A model generated the notes under the pieces. That model was not told where the DNA came from. It saw only the letters and a list, made by a program, of their open reading frames with translations, and searched no databases. Below, one piece after another: positions 15,401 to 30,400 of a stretch of DNA of 64,000 nt (position 1 is its first letter; every line of letters starts with the position of its first letter). The stretch spans positions 28,392,694 to 28,456,693 of the forward strand of contig OX424570.1 in assembly GCA_949152475.1 (NCBI GenBank), given 5' to 3'. Made by a program: the position numbers and the translations under genes. The DNA is from Terebella lapidaria (Eukaryota > Annelida > Polychaeta > Terebellida > Terebellidae).

Positions 15401-18400
15401 GATCACATGAATGTCCACAGTCAGGACACAGCCAGGATACATGTATGTAATCAAAACACACTTGTTATACATCCAGCTAAGTGATTTATCCTGTATTGGG
15501 AACTGAGTAGGATTTTGTGATCATCTGGCCTGATTGGAGCTTGGCTTGCTGTGGAGGATTCTGATTGTTAACAGTCGCTGGAAGAAATGCCAAAATCCAT
15601 GAGATAAAGTATCAATTGGAAATATCAATTTGGGCATTGGTTTTGGGATATTTTTTCGGATACAAACACGGATACTGTTGTCATCTGGTGATCTGGAGGA
15701 AAGGCGACTCTAACCAGCAGACTGGGGAAGGTTCCCTGCGGCAGTCAGATCTGCCAGGTCACACGGAGATCGAGGTCACACGCCTCGCCCCTGATGGCCG
15801 CAGGACGGCCCCCGCCCGATGTTCTCCAACCCGTCCCTTGTTGTATTACTCTCTGTATCCAGACTGCTCCGCAAAACCATGGGCAAGACACGCAAGCGTA
15901 GAAAGTTCTTCAAGTTTTTCTCATGTCTCAGTCGCTCGGACGATGTGGAGGTCGTGGGTCTGTCGTCCCCCATCGCCTCCTCTACAGCACACACACATGA
16001 GGGGGACAGTGTTGCCCTGGCAACCACACAGGATGGCAACAATGGTGCCATGGCCACCACACAGGACGGCACTAGTATTGCCATGGCAACCAACCATGAA
16101 GGATCCCACCCATTGGGTCGAGCCGTGGACAACAATGCTCAGACTTGTGGTGAGTTAGAACCAGGATTGACAGTTGACACAGCACTGTTACAGTCTGACC
16201 ACCGCTTGGTGTCGCCCGAGAGCTCAGCTCACGGTCATGGGACGGTCTCCCCGCAAGTATCCATGTCGAGCTCTCCAGGCTCTGCCCTTCATGAGCCGCT
16301 CAGTGCACAGGTTTCCATGACGATAAGCCCAGCCCTTCATGAGCCACTCAGTGCCCAGGTTTCCACGACAACCAGCTGTCACGAGCCGCTCAGTGCCCAG
16401 GTTTCCACGACAACCAGCTGTCACGAGCCGCTCAGCGCACGAGTCTCTGCTACGTCGTCGGTTCCCGAACCTCACCTATCTGTTGACGACGACGGCAGCG
16501 TCGCGGAGCGTCACCAGCGTCCGTCGTGGAGGATCCGACATCGCTACCACTCACCCAGACAAGTGAGACAGGCCACCTGGTGGGGGGGGGAGTCAAATCG
16601 CTACCACTCGCCCAGATAAGTGAGACAGGCCACCTGGTGGGGGGGGGGGGGGTCAAATCGCTACCACTCGCCCAGACAAGTGAGACAGGCCACCTGATTC
16701 GGGAGGGGGGGGGGGGGTGGTCAGTTCGCTACTACTCGCCCAGACAAGTGAGACAGGCCACCTGGTGGGGGGGGGGGGGGGATCAGATCGCTACCACTCG
16801 CCCAGACAAGTGAGACAGGCCACCTGGTGGGGGGGGGGGGGGGTCAGATCGCTACCACTCGCCCTGACAAGTGAGACAGGCCACCTGGTGGTGGGGGGGG
16901 GGGGGGGGGTCAGATCGCTACCACTCGCCCAGACAAGTGAGACAGGCCACCTGGTGGGGGAGGGGGGTCAGATCGTTACCACTCGCCCAGACAAGTGAGA
17001 CAGGCGACCTGGTGAGGGGAGGATTAGATCGCTACGAATCGCCCAGACAAGTGAAACAGGACACCTGGTGGGGGGGGGGGTGGTCAGATCGCTACCACTC
17101 GTAAGTGAGACAGGCCACCTGGTGGGGGGAGGGGGTCAGATCGCTACCATTCGCCCAGACAAGTGAGACAGGCCACCTGGTGAGGGGAGGATTAGATCGC
17201 TACGAATCGCCCAGACAAGTGAGACAGGCCACCTGGTGGGGGTTGGGGGTCAGATCGCTACCACTCCCCCAGACAAGTGAGACAGGCCACCTGGTGGGGG
17301 GGGGGGGGGGATCAGATCGCTACCACTCGCCCAGATAAGTGAGACAGGCCACCTGGGGGGGGGGGGGGGGGTCAGATCGCTACCACTCCCCCAGACAAGT
17401 GAGACAGGCCACCTGGTGGGGGCGGGGTCAGATCGGTACCACTCGCCCAGACAAGTGAGACAGGCCACCTGATGGGGGGGGGGGGGTGTCAGATCGCTAT
17501 GAGACAGGCCACCTGGTGGGAGGGGTCAGATCGCTACCACTCGCCCAGACAAGTGAGACAGGCCACCTGGTGGGGGGGGGGGGGGTCAGATCGCTATCAC
17601 TCGCCCAGACAAGTGGGACAGGCCACCTGGTGGGGGGGGGGGTCAAATCATTACCACTCCCCCAGACAAGTGAGACAGGCCACCTGGTGGTGGGGGGGGG
17701 GGGGGTCCGATCGCTACCACTCGCCCAGACAAGTGAGACAGGCCACCTGGTGGGGGGGGGGGGGGGGGGTCAGATCACTATCACTCGCCCAGACAAGTGA
17801 GACAGGCCACCTGGTGGGGGGGGGGGGGGGGGTCAGTTCGTTACCAATCGCCCAGACAAGTGAGACAGGCCACCTGGTGGGGGGGGGGGGGGATCAGATC
17901 GCTACCACTCCCCCAGACAAGTGAGACAGGCCATCTGGTGGGGGGGGGGGGGGTCAGATCGCTACCACTCGCCCAGACAAGTGAGACAGGCCACCTGGTG
18001 GTGGGGGGGGGGGGGTCAGATCGATACCACTCCCCCAGACAAGTGAGACAGGCCACCTGGTGGTGGGAGGGGGTCAGTTCGCTACCAATCGCCCAGACAA
18101 GTGAGACAGGCCACCTGGTGGGGGGGGGGGGGGGATCAGATTGCTGCCACTCGCCCAGACAATTGAGACAGGCCACCTGGGGGGGGGGGGGTCAGATCGC
18201 TATGAGACAGGCCACCTGGTGGAGGGGTGGTCAGATCGCTACCACTCGCCCAGACAAGTGAGACAGGCCACCTTGTGGGAGGGGTCAGATCGCTACCACT
18301 CGCCCAGACAAGTGAGACAGGCCACCTGATGGGGAGGGGGGGGGGGGGCAGATCGCTACCACTCGCCCCGACAAGTGAGACAGGCCACCTGGTGGGGGGG

Positions 18401-21400
18401 GGGTGTCAGATCGCTACCACTCGCCGAGACAAGTGAGACAGGCCACCTGGTGGGGGGGGGGGGTCAGATCGCTACCAATCGCCCAGACAAGTGAGACAGG
18501 CGACCTGGTGGGCTGGGGGGTCAGATCGCTACCACTCGCCCAGACAAGTGAGACAGGCCACCTGGTGGGGACGGGGTCAGATCGGTACCACTCGCCCAGA
18601 CAAGTGAGACAGGCCACCTGGTGGGGGGGGGGGGGGAGGTGTCAGATCGCTACCACTCGCCCAGACAAGTGAGACAGGCGACCTGGTGACGGGGGGGGGG
18701 GGGGGGGGGTTAGAGTGTTTACACAGTTACCATGGTTACTGGAAGTTATACAAGGTCAAGGTCATTCTATATGTTTTGTTAATAGTTTTACAGATACATG
18801 TAGTATGGATTAGCGATTGTCATCCTGAATCCGCCACTGCATCTGTTGACTTTCTTGAGAAATCTGGACAGGTCACATTTCTCAATGAATTTTAATAGTA
18901 CATGTATTTTGTATGCACATAATGATGAAACTGATGACAACAAGGTAGAACATCCAAATTGACTGTGGTAATCTGTGATAATTACATGAAGAAACAGATA
19001 TTTATCGATGAAGTCAAAGCTCATATCAGGCCAGAAGCTTTTGTTCAACAGAGACAACTTATAAACAGTTTGGAAATGATGACAATATTAAATTTTAGCA
19101 TCCAAAAACAAAAAATCTATTTTTTGAAACATTCATTCATGGATCTGATGAAAGATATGGTGACAGGGATGATGGGGCTTCTGGGAGATACACCCGTATG
19201 GTCATCAGTGACCGGGGTTGTCCAGTTCAAGTATGCTGGTGACCGTGACTATACTGACCTTGAATATACACTTATTGTGCAGTGAACAATACTGTGTGGT
19301 CTGCAGGACCATTGATCCTAATGTGCTGACCATGTCAAGGGTTTAGTCATGAGATGTTGCACCGGCAGTATGGTTCTATGGGTACACCAGCCTCATATAC
19401 CAGCCCAAAAACTGTGGTCTGTGGTCCGGTCCCTGTCACTCTCCCGAAATCTCTGGCTTCTCTGGCAGTTGGGCTCGCCTCTCCTGCTTTTTGTAGTTCA
19501 ACACAATTTGATCTTTGCCAAGCTAACAATCGTCGGCAGTCTATGTCCTATCTGTTGGCACAGTTCCGAAGGGAATCGTTGAGATTTTTGTGAGGTTACT
19601 TGTGTGTGGAGTTCAGTATTTATCTTGTTTATTGCTGCTAGACTTGTACTAGATATATTGAGTAAGCTACAGCATAATGGAAATACAACTTGTCCTAATA
19701 AAACAGAACCAGTGTGGTATACTGTACAGGCACTAGGAGAGGACAGAGGGGGGTGGGCTAGAGCTATTACTGAGGCTTGCTGGTTGATTTCTAGTAATAA
19801 GCAGCATGAGTAATGAGGCCTCATCAAATACTGAAACATGCCCAGTTCCTGTTAGTCCGGTGGGGAGGGGGGGGGGGGGTCTAGTATACATGGAGGTGGT
19901 GTTTTGATGACATTTCTGTTGTGTATACGGATTGGGAATACATGCAAGATGGCTTTACATTGTTGGCGTTTGACCACAGAGACGTTGTTGTTGGGAGTGT
20001 AGAGTAGTGACTGGAGTTCGTGAGTTTGGTGTTGTCTGGACTGAGCTTGTTGAGTTATTGTTGTCTGCGCTCTCGTAATCATGGCGGAGGAGTTGTGGGC
20101 TTATATAATGAAGTCGACGGGAGTTCAAAGCGTAAGTTCAGGCTCGGAATGTCGAGAGTGCTCGAGTTCTGTAGTCATTCCTGACTCTGTAAGCAGTATG
20201 ACAACACAAGAAATTACTGCTGTGACTAACTGCAAACTAGCATGTACCAGTCTAGTGTGTAAGAAATTCACACAAGAATGTGTGGATTCGTGCATTCTAA
20301 AGATACAGATCATAGCTGTGGCTGATATACATGTATTCTGATTTAATGCTGCATGCGTCACAGAAATGTAACTTTCTGGGTCACTGAACACAATTATTTA
20401 TCGGCTTACGGTATCTGCTGATATACGATGTACAACAAGTTTGGAATATTTCAGGGTAATCTTGTCTTGCAAGTGAATGAATTGGAGGAACATTTTGGTA
20501 TAAAAAAATTTGTTAAAAATATTCTTCAGCAGCTTTCTCATTCCACTTTGTTATTTTTTCCTATCAGAATTTACACGTATCATAAATAATTGATGACCAA
20601 TTTACATATATGTCTTTGTGTTTTGATCCGATTCCAGTAGTGAAAATTTGTCCCACATATTTGCTACAAAAAGTCTGCCTGAACATGGAGTCATTTAACA
20701 TGATTAATGCCACGAATGTCAGTGCAGTCACAGAATGAGTCTGTATTTTACAGACTGTGGCTATTTAGTACCTTCGGTCTTGTATTTCTTGTGGGTGTTG
20801 ATATTTTACAGACTGTGGATATTTAATACCTTCCATCCCGTATTTCTAGCGAGTGTTGATATTTTGCAGACTGTCGATATTTAGTGCCTTCCATCCTGTA
20901 TTTCCAGTGGGCATCGATATTTTAAAGACTGCATATTTAGTACCTTTCATCCTGTATTTCTAGCGAGTGTTGATATTTCGCAGACTGTCGATATTTAGTA
21001 CCTTCCGTCCTGTATTTCTAGCGAGTGTTGATATTTTACAGGCTGTAGACATTTAGTACCTTTCATCCTGTATTTCTAGCGAGTGTTGATATTTCACAGC
21101 CTGTGGTTATTTTGTACCATGTGTCCTGTATTTCTAGTGGTCATCGAAATTCTACAAACTGTGGATATTTAGTACCTTCCTTCCTGTATTTCTAGTGGGT
21201 ATCGATATTTTACAGACTGGATATTTAGTACCTTTCGTCCTAAATTTATAGTGGGCATCAATATTTTACAGACTGTGGGTATTTAGTACCTTTCATCCTG
21301 TATTTCTAGTGGGCATTGATATTTTACAGACTGTGGATATTTAGTACCTTCCATGCTCTATTTCTAGTGGGCATCGATATTTTACAGACTGTGGCTATTT

Positions 21401-24400
21401 AGTACCTTCCATCCTGTATTTCTAGTGGGCATCAATATTTTACAGACTGTGGATATTTAGTACCTTCCATCCTCTATTTGTAGTGGGCATTGATATTTTA
21501 CTGACTGTGGATATTTAGTACCTTCCGTCCTCTATTTGTAGTGGGCATTGATATTTTTACTGACTGTGGATATTTAGTACCTTTCATCCTGTATTTCTAG
21601 CGAGTGTTGATATTTCACAGAATGTGGTTATTTAGTACCTTCCGTCCTGTATTTCTAGTGGGCATCGATATTTTACAGACTGTGGCTATTTAGTACCTTC
21701 CGTCCTGTATTTCTAGTGGGCATCGATATTTTACAGACTGTGGATATTTAGTACCTTCCGTCCTCTATTTGTAGTGGGCATTGATATTTTTACTGACTGT
21801 GGATATTTAGTACCTTTCATCCTGTATTTCTAGCGAGTGTTCCACAGACTGTGGTTATTTAGTACCTTCCATCCTGTATTTCTAGTGGGCATCGATATTT
21901 TACAGACTGTGGAAATTTAGTACCTTCCGTACTGTATTTCTAGTGGGCATCGATATTTTACAGACTGTGGAAATTTAGTACCTTCCGTACTGTATTTCTA
22001 GTGGGCATCGATATTTTACAAACTGTGGATATTTAGTACCTTCCGTACTGTATTTCTAGTGGGCATCGATATTTTACAAACTGTGGATATTTAGTATTTT
22101 CCGTCCTATATTTCTAGTGGGCATCGATATTTTACAGACTGTGGAAATTTAGTACCTTCCGTACTGTATTTCTAGTGGGCATCGATATTTTACAGACTGT
22201 GGAAATTTAGTACCTTCCGTACTGTATTTCTAGTGGGCATCGATATTTTACAGACTGTGGAAATTTAGTACCTTCCGTCCTATATTTCTAGTGGGCATCG
22301 ATATTTTACAGACTGTGGAAATTTAGTACCTTCCGTACTGTATTTCTAGTGGGCATCGATATTTTACAAACTGTGGATATTTAGTATTTTCCGTCCTATA
22401 TTTCTAGTGGGCATCGATATTTTACAGACTGTGGAAATTTAGTACCTTCCGTACTGTATTTCTAGTGGGCATCGATATTTTACAGACTGTGGAAATTTAG
22501 TACCTTCCGTACTGTATTTCTAGTGGGCATCGATATTTTACAGACTGTGGAAATTTAGTACCTTCCGTACTGTATTTCTAGTGGGCATCGATATTTTACA
22601 AACTGTGGATATTTAGTATTTTCCGTCCTATATTTCTAGTGGGCATCGATATTTTACAGACTGTGGAAATTTAGTACCTTCCGTACTGTATTTCTAGTGG
22701 GCATCGATATTTTACAGACTGTGGAAATTTAGTACCTTCCGTACTGTATTTCTAGTGGGCATCGATATTTTACAGACTGTGGAAATTTAGTACCTTCCGT
22801 ACTGTATTTCTAGTGGGCATCGATATTTTACAAACTGTGGATATTTAGTATTTTCCGTCCTATATTTCTAGTGGGCATCGATATTTTACAGACTGTGGAA
22901 ATTTAGTACCTTCCGTACTGTATTTCTAGTGGGCATCGATATTTTACAGACTGTGGAAATTTAGTACCTTCCGTACTGTATTTCTAGTGGGCATCGATAT
23001 TTTACAGACTGTGGAAATTTAGTACCTTCCGTACTGTATTTCTAGTGGGCATCGATATTTTACAGACTGTGGAAATTTAGTACCTTCCGTACTGTATTTC
23101 TAGTGGGCATCGATATTTTACAAACTGTGGATATTTAGTATTTTCCGTCCTATATTTCTAGTGGGCATCGATATTTTACAGACTGTGGAAATTTAGTACC
23201 TTCCGTACTGTATTTCTAGTGGGCATCGATATTTTACAGACTGTGGAAATTTAGTACCTTCCGTACTGTATTTCTAGTGGGCATCGATATTTTACAGACT
23301 GTGGAAATTTAGTACCTTCCGTACTGTATTTCTAGTGGGCATCGATATTTTACAAACTGTGGATATTTAGTATTTTCCGTCCTATATTTTTAGTGGGCAT
23401 CGATATTTTACAGACTGTGGAAATTTAGTACCTTCCGTACTGTATTTCTAGTGGGCATCGATATTTTACAGACTGTGGAAATTTAGTACCTTCCGTACTG
23501 TATTTCTAGTGGGCATCGATATTTTACAGACTGTGGAAATTTAGTACCTTCCGTACTGTATTTCTAGTGGGCATCGATATTTTACAAACTGTGGATATTT
23601 AGTATTTTCCGTCCTATATTTCTAGTGGGCATCGATATTTTACAGACTGTGGAAATTTAGTATTTTCCGTCCTATATTTCTAGTGGGCATCGATATTTTA
23701 CAGACTGTGGAAATTTAGTACCTTCCGTACTGTATTTCTAGTGGGCATCGATATTTTACAGACTGTGGAAATTTAGTACCTTCCGTACTGTATTTCTAGT
23801 GGGCATCGATATTTTACAGACTGTGGAAATTTAGTACCTTCCGTACTGTATTTCTAGTGGGCATCGATATTTTACAGACTGTGGAAATTTAGTACCTTCC
23901 GTACTGTATTTCTAGTGGGCATCGATATTTTACAAACTGTGGATATTTAGTATTTTCCGTCCTATATTTCTAGTGGGCATCGATATTTTACAGACTGTGG
24001 AAATTTAGTACCTTCCGTACTGTATTTCTAGTGGGCATCGATATTTTACAGACTGTGGAAATTTAGTACCTTCCGTACTGTATTTCTAGTGGGCATCGAT
24101 ATTTTACAGACTGTGGAAATTTAGTACCTTCCGTACTGTATTTCTAGTGGGCATCGATATTTTACAAACTGTGGATATTTAGTATTTTCCGTCCTATATT
24201 TCTAGTGGGCATCGATATTTTACAGACTGTGGAAATTTAGTACCTTCCGTACTGTATTTCTAGTGGGCATCGATATTTTACAGACTGTGGAAATTTAGTA
24301 CCTTCCGTACTGTATTTCTAGTGGGCATCGATATTTTACAGACTGTGGAAATTTAGTACCTTCCGTACTGTATTTCTAGTGGGCATCGATATTTTACAGA

Positions 24401-27400
24401 CTGTGGAAATTTAGTATTTTCCGTCCTATATTTCTAGTGGGCATCAATATTTTACAGACTGTGGGTATTCAGTATCTTTCGTCCTTTATTTCTAGTGGGC
24501 ATCGATGTTTTACAGACTGTGGATATTTAGTACCTTCCGTCCTGTATATATTGTGGGCATCGATATTTCACACACTGTGGATATTTAGTACCTTAAATCC
24601 TGTATTTCTAGTCCGGTGTTGATATTTTACAGACTGTGGGTATTTCATACTTTCCGTCTTGTATTTCTAGCAAGTGTTGATATTTCACAGACTGTGGCTA
24701 TTTAGTACCTTTCGTCCTGTATTTCTACATGTTCTAGTGGACATCGATTTTTTACAGACTGTGGATATTTAGTACCTTCTGTCCTCTATTTCTAGTGGGC
24801 ATTGATATTTTACAGACTGTGGATGTTTAGTACCTTCCATCTTGTATTTCTAGTGGCCGTTGATATTTTACAGACTGTGGATAGACAAGAGACACCTCCG
24901 TTGGCACAACCAGAAGATCTCCACGTTGAGGTACAACTCAACCTCACAACATCGTAGTTCTGTTGTACAAAATTCCTGTCTACTATTCCTGCCCAGATAT
25001 ATTTTGATTCTGTCATCTTGGTCCATCGGGATCATACTCATTACCTCCCACACGATATTCACTACTCCAATATGTGTTAGTGATGTACTTTCACTGTTCC
25101 GCCAAAACCCATAGTTATATATATTTACATGTACGTCTGCGTATCCTCACTGGTTTCTTCGTCTGATTGTTGTGTACAATGTCAGACACATAGTTTATAT
25201 ATATTTACATGTACGTCTGCGTATCCTCACTGGTTTCTTCGTCTGATTGTTGTGTACAATGTCAGACACATAGTTATATATATTTACATGTACGTCTGCG
25301 TATCCTCACTGGTTTCTTCGTCTGATTGTTGTGTACAATGTCAGACACATAGTTATATATATTTACATGTACGTCTGCGTATCCTCACTGGTTTCTTCGT
25401 CTGATTGTTGTGTACAATGTCAGACCCATAGTTATATATATTTACATGTACGTCTGCGTATCCTCACTGGTTTCTTCGTCTGATTGTTGTGTACAATGTC
25501 AGACACATAGTTTATATATATTTACATGTACGTCTGCGTATCCTCACTGGTTTCTTCGTCTGATTGTTGTGTACAATGTCAGACTGGACGTAGTACGCAG
25601 CTCGAGGTCTGTAAGTCTCCCTGTGTATTTTGTTACCTGCCTGTTTCACTTCCCTTTTCAGTTATGCATCAAGAATTTTATTTAGTTTCTCTGAACCTCT
25701 GTGTGTGTTATTCTTCCATATATATCTGCACCACATTACTGTACCAAAAATCAGGCCCATTACCACTGTGTACCCATCTCCACCAATGTTCACCGTCAGT
25801 TACTACTAATGTCTAAAGTAACATGTTAATACCGTGCCCACAGGAGCAGTTGGAGGCCGAGTCGGCATCACACACAGAGGCAGCGCCACTGGACCACGCA
25901 CTGCCGGACCACGCCCCCGTGCCGGACGAGACGGATGACGACATCGCCCCCGTCGAGATGCCGCCTCCCATGAAACAACTCAACCTGCAACAGCCGCCCC
26001 CGCCCGCAGCTGAGGAGGTAACTATGGCGATTGTGCCTCCACATTCAAGGGGGCTCACAATCTATCGAGAATTTGTTGAATCTATCATCAATCACATCGT
26101 TACCTGTTTGACATTATTGTAAAAAAAATCAAGAATGTTGCTCAGTATGTAAAAGTTAAGTACACTACTACAAGCTCTCTGTGTTTGCTTACAGGCTCCC
26201 TCGGACACTTCCAGTCAGGCTGCTCTTACACAACAACTCGAGACTATCGTCAAACAACGTATCGGCTCGGTAAGTACACCTCCACACTCAACCGTGTACT
26301 CACTTAGTGACGTCAGCCTGCCAGCTAGATCTATCATAATATAATGAATGGTTGTGACCTGGGTACCTTGCTGCCATGGCAACTGAAGGTGTGTGTATAT
26401 TGTTCTCTACTGAAGTGTTACTGTTGCCATGGTTACAGGAACCTGAGGGTGGCGGTACGGGGGAAGAGGGTGGTGAGGGCGATGGGCGACAGACGCTGCG
26501 ACCCGAGGCGTCAGTGGACGGCGACGTGACGGACGGACCGCGGCAAGAGGATCAGATGTCCGAACAGGAGGCCAACCGTGAAAAATACCGCCGCAAACGC
26601 GAGTGAGTAGACTAGAAGACACTGTGTTCTACTTTAGGATGATTGTCAAGTTTAGAGGCTTAGTGTGTTACATTGATATTGGTTTGTTAATCAAGCCCCA
26701 TCAAGAGTGTTGAAGTCATACAATATGTAGGACTGGAATTGTTTGTTTTTTGCAGATTTGTGATAACTGAGCTGATCGAGACTGAGAGAGATTACGTCCG
26801 AGATCTGGGACTCATCGTCGAGGTCAGTAACCATGACAACAGGACAGCTGTCCAACCTGTCGCTTGTGCATAGAGATAAAATGTACATGTCAAGCTGGAG
26901 AAATATAGACAAAACATGTAAATTAAGAAACATATATCAGTTGAGCAAATGGAAACATATTCATCGAAAATTTTATGAATGAACTGACTGATATCTCATC
27001 AAAAATAACCATTGCACATATACATGTACATATGTCTATGGGCCAATGGACTCATTGAATGAATGAAATACTCAACATACCTTCACCTGATGTGTGTCTG
27101 TTTGCCAAAGCTGCTCAATGCTGGGTACTTGTAGTGGTGTCAGTTTCAGATCGGCATGTTTGTGTTTTATGCAGGGTTACATGCAGATGATTCAGGACAA
27201 TGGGCACCCGATGCCAGAGGGGATGGAGGGCAAAGACAAAATCGTCTTCGGCAACATTCACCAGATCTACGACTGGCACAGAGAGTGAGTTGTCATGGTT
27301 ACATGTGGGAATGAGCGGTAGTGTGTTGTTCTGATACGTACTCAGGGAACATTTTACTTTCTAGCAGATGCATAGCAATTGCTTGGAAAATAATGCTATG

Positions 27401-30400
27401 CAAAATCAATTTCGTATAGCAGTTTTGAAAAATGTATAGCAATTTTTGTTGTTGTTGAAATGTGTGTAAATATTCGTGTAAAAACTGCTTATATGCTCAG
27501 ATTCTGCTCCATTATCGCTCATAACAACAACTTCGTTGCCGCCAGAAAACTGGCGGGCATAAGACACAATTTCGAGTTACATTCACTCCCCATGTTAAAC
27601 CTACCTTACGATGAACGATGTACAGCATTCCCTGCGATACTTGGGGCTTAGCGATAAAATCCCACAAATGCCCCACCAATGTGCCTAACAAAAAATGTAC
27701 ATTTCATTATGGATCGACAGATTCAGTTTTTCGCTACAGTTTGTTGGAAATTACCTAATATATTGGTCAACCACTACCTCGTGTGCCAGTTCTCACAGGA
27801 CATTTTTTCTAGTGCAGTACGAATATATCGCTTACATTTCAAGTTTACATCGTCCATTCACACATATACTATACATTACTCATTGATATTGGCAAAGCGT
27901 ATCCTCACCGTGACCATGCGGAAGCCACGTGTTTTTGTTTATTTACAAAATCGTGTGTTACCGGATGTGACCCATTTGCGCATGTGTGGTCTTCAATAGG
28001 ACAACTTTTTAAAATCTTCTAATGCAACTGCATATTATCAAACTACCTGTATATGATACTCTGTATGTGAAGTTGTAACTCTCTCAGAGCTATCCTGAAC
28101 TCTCAGTACAACTTTGAAATTGGCCCTCCCACATGCACTAAATGCACATGTGAACTGCACAAGCACCCACAATGGATATATTTAGAAGTTCTTATTTACA
28201 GATTGGTGGTAAACATGACTATAAATACCTTTTTGTATTATATTCCATCTAAATTTAGTGATATATCAGTGATCAGTGACCTTAGTATGATTAATTTAAG
28301 GTAAGATTGATTAATAATTGAAAAACGCAAATTCAATTACAGTCTGATCATGTATGAAAACACTCACAAAATTTAGTTGAATTTCAACAAAAACGTATTT
28401 TTTGGCTAATTTGATATCTATGGAGCAATATGAAACAGAATAATGTCAATGACGATTGGATACTGACAGGATCAAGGGTCGTTAATTGCAATACACCACC
28501 CAATACTCAAACGAGGCGTGAAAAATCAGCACCTTGCCACTGCAGCTTTCATCCAATAAAGGAGAAATTCTGATTTGTTTTGGTGATATTTTGAATGAAA
28601 CTATAATAAAATGAATCCATGAGGTAATTCTGATATATTTTAGATGGCAAACCCCACACTATATTGCCTAATGAAATATTTCATCGCTAACTATAGCTCT
28701 TTTCATATACGTTTAATCATATTCCCAAGTTAGCACCCTGATCACAGTAAAATGATTTATTATTCATCTCAGATATCAAATAACTACTGTACCATGAAAA
28801 CTAAATCATATTTATGTTAAAAATGTACAAAATGGGGAAAATAAATTTCTGCATTGAGGGCATAAGACACAATTTCGAGTTACATTCACTCCCCATGTTA
28901 AACCTACCTTACGATGAACGATGTACAGCATTCCCTGCGATACTTGGGGCTTAGCGATAAAATCCCACAAATGCCCCACCAATGTGCCTAACAAAAAATG
29001 TACATTTCATTATGGATCGACAGATTCAGTTTTTCGCTACAGTTTGTTGGAAATTACCTAATATATTGGTCAACCACTACCTCGTGTGCCAGTTCTCACA
29101 GGACATTTTTTCTAGTGCAGTACGAATATATCGCTTACATTTCAAGTTTACATCGTCCATTCACACATATACTATACATTACTCATTGATATTGGCAAAG
29201 CGTATCCTCACCGTGACCATGCGGAAGCCACGTGTTTTTGTTTATTTACAAAATCGTGTGTTACCGGATGTGACCCATTTGCGCATGTGTGGTCTGGCTG
29301 TTCGCGCATCCCCATTCCCCATGGCCAAAACCCCAACGGAAATTTCGAACTTACAAATCAAATTTAATGGCACTTATCGATATACACCAAGCTGAATTAG
29401 ACTGAGAGTTGTATGAAAACAAGAATTTACACATACATAAAAGCTCAGGAGTCAAAAATCATCAGTTATGACCCGTATTTGTCACAAAAACAGCGGGTAT
29501 AAATCCAGCGAATGAAATGGCAGAGTGATTGGCTTGTATGTATTTGCGGACTGTGGTTTTTGAATGATCATTAGTTCGTGGATGATGTATCGAAGGTCTT
29601 TGAAATTTACTGTTACACACTTTCAACAACGTATCGCATTTGCGTAAATATGCATCGCAAATTGCGATGCGATACTGGTTAAAATGTTCCCTGTACGTAC
29701 TATGTATTGTCATTGTCTTGTATGATGCACGATGTTGTATACAAGTAAACAAATTTTCAAATAAGAGGTCAAGTATTAACTCATTATCAGGCAATGTTAT
29801 GACGCGTTAACTGGCCATGTTTTCTGTCCGCAGCACATTCATTCACGAGGTGGAGAAGTGTGCGGATGAACCCGCTCGTGTCGCCAGTCTCTTCATCAGA
29901 TATGTGAGTCCATGGTCCGCGGGGAACATCAATTGGTTTATTGAACTCATATTGCTGTACTTGTTGTGTTTTTCAAATAAATGATGACTGTAGAAAGTGG
30001 AAGGCAGTGTGTTTTTGAATGCCGACACAAATTCATCAATCTCTTTATGTAGATCTATCATACTTTGGAGAGAAATAAATGTTCGCCTTTCGATATTTTG
30101 TGCATTTCTGTTACAGGAACGGAAGCTCAAAATGTATATCAAATACTGTGAAAACAAGCCCAAGTCCGAGTATATAGTGGCGGAATATATCGAATACTTC
30201 GAAGTAAGTCCAGCTGCAGGCCTCTGTTAATGAAAATGGAACGATTCTTCTCAAAATATGTATGAAAAAACATGAACAAGTTCTTGAAAAAACTTATGAT
30301 GAATGTTGTATCTGGAAAATATATACATTGAAAATGTTGAGTCATAATGTACCTGTGTGTGTGTGTGGTACTTGCATGATGTAACCATGTGATTCTCAAT

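Noticed and set aside
18959..19285. 108-codon frame in a trio intron
   Set aside because: No splice context, no recognisable motif, intron-like composition.
27555..29295. 438-bp direct repeats as LTRs of a small retrotransposon
   Set aside because: Repeats do not begin TG and end CA, no flanking duplication was found, and both lie inside a hAT element with its own 8-bp duplication.
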